Shown here: positions 59,161-64,000 of the stretch, in pieces
Layout of the letters: the number at the start of each line of letters is the position of its first letter
Numbering within the stretch: the stretch's first letter is position 1
Assembly (NCBI RefSeq): GCF_051014445.1
Contig: NC_135137.1
Coordinates: 34,287,501-34,351,500 of the forward strand
DNA from: Colletes latitarsis
Taxonomy: Eukaryota; Arthropoda; Insecta; Hymenoptera; Colletidae
DNA: 64,000 nt
Reading direction: 5' to 3'
Notes under the pieces: generated by a model
Databases searched by the model: none
What the model was told of the DNA's origin: nothing
What the model saw: only the letters and a program-made list of their open reading frames with translations
Position numbers and translations under genes: made by a program

Positions 59161-62100
59161 CTGGAAAAGGGCACCGGCACTTCACATTATATTATTAACA
59201 AATGGAACTAGGAGTTACTGACCCCGTTGCTCGGAAAATCCCACCCCGAGAGACCTTCATTTATTTTTCGCATCGAATAAAAACAACCACTATGAGGGAA
59301 ATACTTTCAGCCGTTAGATGAGGTGAAACTAAAGGTCTCCATTTCACGTATGTATATTTAAATACGCGGCTGCACGCTGGGTAACTTATTCGTATGTTAA
59401 TTCGCGTAATTTTTAGCGCGCTGGTAACCCAGTATTTAAAAATATATGCCCGTGCTACAGCGCGCGTACACGATTATTTACACGTGCAAATACGTGTGAC
59501 ACGAGAAATTCAGCGTGATTTCTTTTAGCAGAATTAATTAATTAAATTCGTAATAGACTTTTCGTTTGCTTCAAACCTGCTATTATTTACATACATTCTT
59601 TATTTTCCAGTACACGTTCAAATCTACGATCTCTGGGCGAAGCAATAACAATTTTGCAATAAAATTCTCGTTATTCGAGTCGGAGGCGACAGTAGCTTTA
59701 TATTGCAACAGTCTATATACCCGGGAGCGTTAGTTTCACGGGGTGGCCGTCAGTTACACTAAATAGGACACCACCTTAACTCGGAGGGGAATCGGTTGAT
59801 CTAGAGGCGCGTCTATTAATCTTGGCAAAGTAGCGGCAATAACGGCGCATCGATCTTCTTTCTGACGTACTCATTCGTCACTATTCGAAGCGTTATCGTT
59901 ATTCCGTTGAACGACGCTGCAACGGGCGCGTTTGTCTAATGATCCATGTCCGTCGTACCTGGGCTGCAGGTGCGATTCCAGGTTACGACAACGCGCAAAT
60001 ATGTTTCCTTAACGCTCGACCGTGTCGTTTTGAATGATGGGTTTTTCACCCTCTGCCCGGGCGTCACGGCGTCATTACATTCTTCTGGAACGATAGCCTG
60101 GGCCTTTGTGTCCTCGCGGCCGGCTTTGAGGCAATGAATTGCAGGTTAAACATCCGCGAATTGTTCCCTGAAAATCGCGCTCGAATTACTCTTTGTCGCC
60201 GGGTCACGTCAACGGGGTTTTGCTTTTTTCCTCGAGCTTTGATATTACAAAAGGACGCGCCACGTTACCCGGGGTTTGGCAGCTTAACGAACTCGCAAAA
60301 ACTCGAGCAATAAGCCGGGATAAAATATTCACGATTTGTTTCCTCCGGATTTTTCCGACGGCGACAAGCGAGTTACAAAGGCCAGTTGTCGCGTTTTCCG
60401 TATTATTAAATCGCTCCGCGCGAAATGTTGCTTTTCTCAATAAAATATCCACGCGACCTTTTTCCGGTATGCTTGACGCATTACAGATCGACGACTCGCT
60501 CCATGTTTGGACACGGCATTTTCTACCGTGCAATTTGCCAAAGGACGCCTCGTCCCGTCAAAATAAATTCTAAGTTGCAGAAGACATTAAGATTCAATAA
60601 GATATAAATATTTTTGAAAGCTCGATAGGTCGCGAGACAACGAGTAAAAATTGACCGTAGTCGAAATTGCCTCGTCGTTCGCAGAATTCAAGCTTGAAAT
60701 TTCATACACGACCGACCCCACGGATAAAATAGACTCCGCTCGCGTAGGAAAAAGTAAAGGTATCGAGTATCCCATTCATTGAAAGCAATCTGCGCGACGG
60801 GGAACGAAGTTATACCGAAACCCGATTAATTTCGCTCCTCGTGAAATTAAATTCCCGGACCCTTAAACGTCTCCAAACTGTTGAACGTTTTTTCCCTGCC
60901 CGCGGCCAGGAACGTTACATCGAACCCGCGCGCAGAATCGCGTAGGAAACTTTCGGGTTTATTATAATTCCGTACGAAATTCGAGACGCGACCCACATTG
61001 TGCGCGCATTGGGAAACGAAACGAAACAAGGAACGAAAGAGAGAAGAGTTACGAGTGGGTGACGCGAGCAGACCCCGATTCTGAAATCGAGCCTGGATAA
61101 AGGATTAACCGCGATCTAATTAACGAAGCCTTTTTACTCGGTTATCATCGAGTAGCTTTTCGAAATTAATTTCCTCGCGAACGTGTGCTGCGACTCGAGC
61201 GCAGTTAGAAGCACGAGAGAGCGCCATTGTAGACGAATACGCGGGAGGCAAAGGGTAGAAAGCGTAAAGTCTGCGTCTAGTAGGGAACGTCCCTTTTGCA
61301 CCGGTGACGTCGAACCATTGAGATAAGAAATGTCATTTCCCTGGCACAATGAACGTGTCATTATCTGTCACGTACAAAACGAGTCAACCGTGAATATACA
61401 ACCCTTGCACGGTCTTCGTTCATCCTTTCCCGCGGGGCTGGCGACGAAGCCGGGGGGGAGTTCGTTGCACGATCGAGACTCGGAATTATGCTCGTAGGAA
61501 ACTCAAACAAAACGGCAAACTAAATTCCGTGAGCCCGTGAATAGTTACCTGGAGAACGTCTTGTTCCTCGATGGGTTAAAGAATTAAACCCTCCTCGGAG
61601 CTCGACAAAACCTGTTCGCAGCCAACGAGACCGATAATGATGCGTTCAAGAGCCCCCCACCTTCTGGGCTCTCCACAATCAGAGGTATAAACAATTCGCT
61701 GCTACACGATCTCGCTGCGATACTCAACTTTTGCCTCGAATTCGTTACGGTTGAAACAGAAGACCCGGGATCGGGAAACCTTAAGCAATTGAACTTTGAC
61801 AAACGTCCCATTATCTTTGGAAATCTATTTCTGCATCTATACTGTTACATAAATCAATACCTTTGAATGTTGCGTATCTGTACGAATGTATCTTCTTATT
61901 TCATAGTTCCAGAAATTATAATAAAACGATATGTTAATGCACTTTAATACTGGATTAAAATTTACTCACGAAAACATTAAAGAGATAGATGAAGTTACAG
62001 GCAAAAGCCCGTATCTTATAAATGTATTTCCAAAAATGTCAACAGATTCTCGAATTTAATTTTAGAACACGAATGCGTGGACTGTTTCCTGCAAGAAAGC

Positions 62101-63162
62101 CAATTCAATTTAAGCAAGTGGTCAAATCCGCGAGGAACGTCAATAAGTAGAACTACGTTAGAATTCTGATGAGATGAAAACCTGTAGGAGTCTAGTGGTT
62201 ACCGTGCGACTATCAAAGCGAAGGACACGCTCTGACTATCAAAGCAAAGGTTCCATTTTGCACTCTAACCATATCGTCCAAGTCGTAAATACAGTTTTCT
62301 ACTGCCAATGCAAGATCTAACTCGAACCCCCCAGCGTAATTCACATTTCAATGAGGCTCTATCTCGCTCGGTTGAGGTAGATACCAGAGATTACATTATT
62401 CCCAGCGTATGCGAATCGCGTTGATTCATATGTAGCTAGCAACACGTTGTAGCATCGAAGTGGCGTTTGAAACCTTGTTGCTGACGTGGGATTAAATAAA
62501 ACAGCGACGTTCTATGTTTTTAACATTTTTGAAATAACATAAGAGAATCTGACTAGGAATAATAAACAAATATTACGAATATTATTTCAAGCACATTCCA
62601 TTTTGCCTTCCTCTCCAAATAGAATCTACGTTATTCTCACAACTTTCACAGGAATAAGACCATTACGTAGAAATAGCAGGAATAAATTTTGAAATATTGA
62701 TTACCAGGACCCTTTTGCTAACAGAATAATGCGTCAACGCATTATACGACACCTCCCATTATTTCATACGCATTAATCTTTTTTACCCCTTATCTTGTAT
62801 GCTGCTCCACGTCTCGCATGAAAATTAATTTACCTCTACTCTGGAAACAATTTTTCACGGACAAGAAAACAATCTCTCCAATTTATCTACGATTCATCGT
62901 AACAAAGGCACTATAGAATGTGTCATCCTATGTATTGGATATCAATTTTGTATTCCGAATAAAATCCAAATTAATAGTTAAAACGATATTTTCAGATAAC
63001 GTATGTTCGTAATATATAAAAAAATAGACTAATCGTATTTGAATATATTCCAAGTAACGCGAACACTATTCTTTCCCCACTTTTCTTTCGTTCACTCGTA
63101 CCTTGAATTACGAGGCAAAGAAAGAGATATTAAACTTCTAAGAGACCTAAGAATTCGAGGAT
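59161..63162. other. No gene recognised
   Basis: 59210-61800 is mixed to CpG-rich. The 126-codon frame at 60193-60573 and its antisense both read plausibly and neither is recognisable. 61800-63160 is A+T-rich. GACTATCAAAGCRAAGG occurs twice near 62209 and 62236, and a perfect 9-bp inverted repeat (ATAATGCGT and ACGCATTAT, 2-nt loop) sits at 62726-62745. Confidence 0.45.
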
Positions 63163-63258
63163 AGATGGAACTTGGAAAATTTTGGTAAGCTGCAACTTTG
63201 ATAATATTCTTACCTTCGTGTACTCTAGCACCTTGCTAATGTATTCCAGGTTCCATCT
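63163..63258. repeat. 15-bp inverted repeat with 66-nt loop
   Basis: AGATGGAACTTGGAA (63163-63177) pairs with TTCCAGGTTCCATCT (63244-63258): 15 consecutive pairs with one G-U. The loop contains a second self-complementary pair, GGTAAG and CTTACC. As RNA it could fold into a branched hairpin of about 96 nt. It could equally be the remains of a small foldback element. Confidence 0.6.
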
Positions 63259-63861
63259 GGTCTTACGTCAAACGGCGAGGAACGATGTAACTTTCTATTA
63301 TAATATTCTTCGAGACGGATAGGCTAGATAAGGTTACGGATGATGCATAGAAACTTTGCTAACTTTAGCGCTTCGTTGGTTGAATGGAATACGAGTTCTC
63401 GAAGTCAAAGTCATTATTTTTTTATGACGCTGGCATTTCAGTTCACGAGAAATAAACTCCCCATTAAACGTCGCGTCCACCCTATGTCTTGTAGGTGGCA
63501 AAACGTACCCGTCGTGCATGCTAGATTGAGTCGTAGCAAAGGTGACATTAATGCAATACGCAAACGAAACCCGTCAACGCGCGAAAATATATCCTTGATT
63601 CGAGAGAACATGACACAATACGAGAAGATAGCAGGATTTAGGTTCGATGGCTCATCGGTCATCGGGATCATAGGGGCGTTCGTTGGCGAGGTTCGAAGGT
63701 GGCGTCGACCTCGACCGGTTCGAGTGGATGCGCGCGGAGTTTATTTTACAATTACGATGAGCGCCATAAATAAAGCGACGGGGGTATATATACCCGGATC
63801 GGGCACGACGTCTTCCTTGTACGGTACACATATAACGCAACAGAGTTTCGTTAGTCTAGCA
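63259..63861. other. No gene recognised
   Basis: The plus-strand frame from 63340 to 63969 is the longest in the window (209 codons). It has no domain or signal peptide, it changes composition midway, and its last third runs through the hAT-like end at 63862. I therefore treat it as chance. Confidence 0.5.
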
Positions 63862-64000
63862 CAGTGGTTCTTAACCCTTTCGAGTTCGCGGTCATCGTTC
63901 AACCCTCGAAAGAATTCTTTCGAAATTCGTACTACAAAATTATTTCGAGGTTATCTATTCGTGATTTAATTCGAGTCAAAGTGTACAATAGGCAGCTGAA
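63862..64000 (+). mobile_element. hAT-type element, left terminus, runs off the window
   Basis: CAGTGGTTCTTAACCCTTTC begins at 63862 and is followed by GAGTTCGCGGTC, the characteristic start of many hAT-superfamily elements and their MITEs. The eight bases before it, GTCTAGCA, fit the nTnTAGAn-type 8-bp hAT target preference. The other end lies beyond 64000, so size and target duplication cannot be checked here. Confidence 0.55.

Noticed and set aside
60193..60573. 126-codon plus-strand open frame
   Set aside because: Mirror-image frame on the opposite strand, no recognisable motif, no splice signals bounding it.
63340..63969. 209-codon plus-strand open frame, the longest in the window
   Set aside because: No domain, no family resemblance, composition shifts along its length, and its end runs into a hAT-type terminus. 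Chance frames of this size are plausible in CpG-rich DNA.

Overview
The window looks like non-coding chromosomal DNA from an insect. A hymenopteran of the bee or ant type is most likely, judging from the alternation of CpG-rich and A+T-rich blocks, the absence of CpG depletion, and the repeat types present: a mariner remnant, hAT-like ends, a TTAA-flanked MITE and a foldback family ending in CAGGGTGTTCG. The order and species are inference. I recognise no intact protein-coding gene, tRNA or rRNA. Open frames up to about 200 codons occur on both strands, but none gives a family match, and in CpG-rich DNA such frames arise by chance, so they are not annotated as genes.

Layout. 1-5.2 kb: unique sequence holding a three-unit tandem array (about 211-222 bp units, 3.7-4.3 kb). 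5.2-16.3 kb: mixed sequence with a dispersed repeat copy (5.4 kb), a 162-bp-period tandem (10.8 kb), a 65-bp-period pair (13.4 kb), a duplicated block (15 kb) and a (GT)n run. 16.35-17.25 kb: foldback element copy 1. 17.5 kb: a minus-strand juxtaposed 3'/5' splice site. 18-27.7 kb: unique sequence with a (GA)n run and two local duplications (21.3 and 22.6 kb). 27.75 kb: a 186-bp TTAA MITE related to the 5.4 kb repeat. 34.2 kb: foldback copy 2, inverted and internally deleted. 37.5 kb: a doubtful LINE fragment. 39.9-40.4 kb: a dead mariner transposase. 43.0 kb: a second minus-strand juxtaposed splice site. 44.5-45.6 kb: foldback copy 3. 45.6-59 kb: mostly unique sequence. 59.1 and 63.9 kb: hAT-type ends.

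The most interesting signal is the pair of minus-strand sites at 17,553/17,554 and 43,025/43,026. In each, a branch-point-like CTAAC, a T-rich tract and CAG are followed directly by a consensus donor (GTAAGT or GTGAGT). This is the zero-length-exon (ratchet) arrangement known from recursively spliced long insect introns. Each site also has a second donor 44-49 nt downstream, as an RS-exon would. If real, most of this window lies in one very long intron of a minus-strand gene whose exons are outside it, which would fit the lack of coding sequence. This needs RNA evidence.
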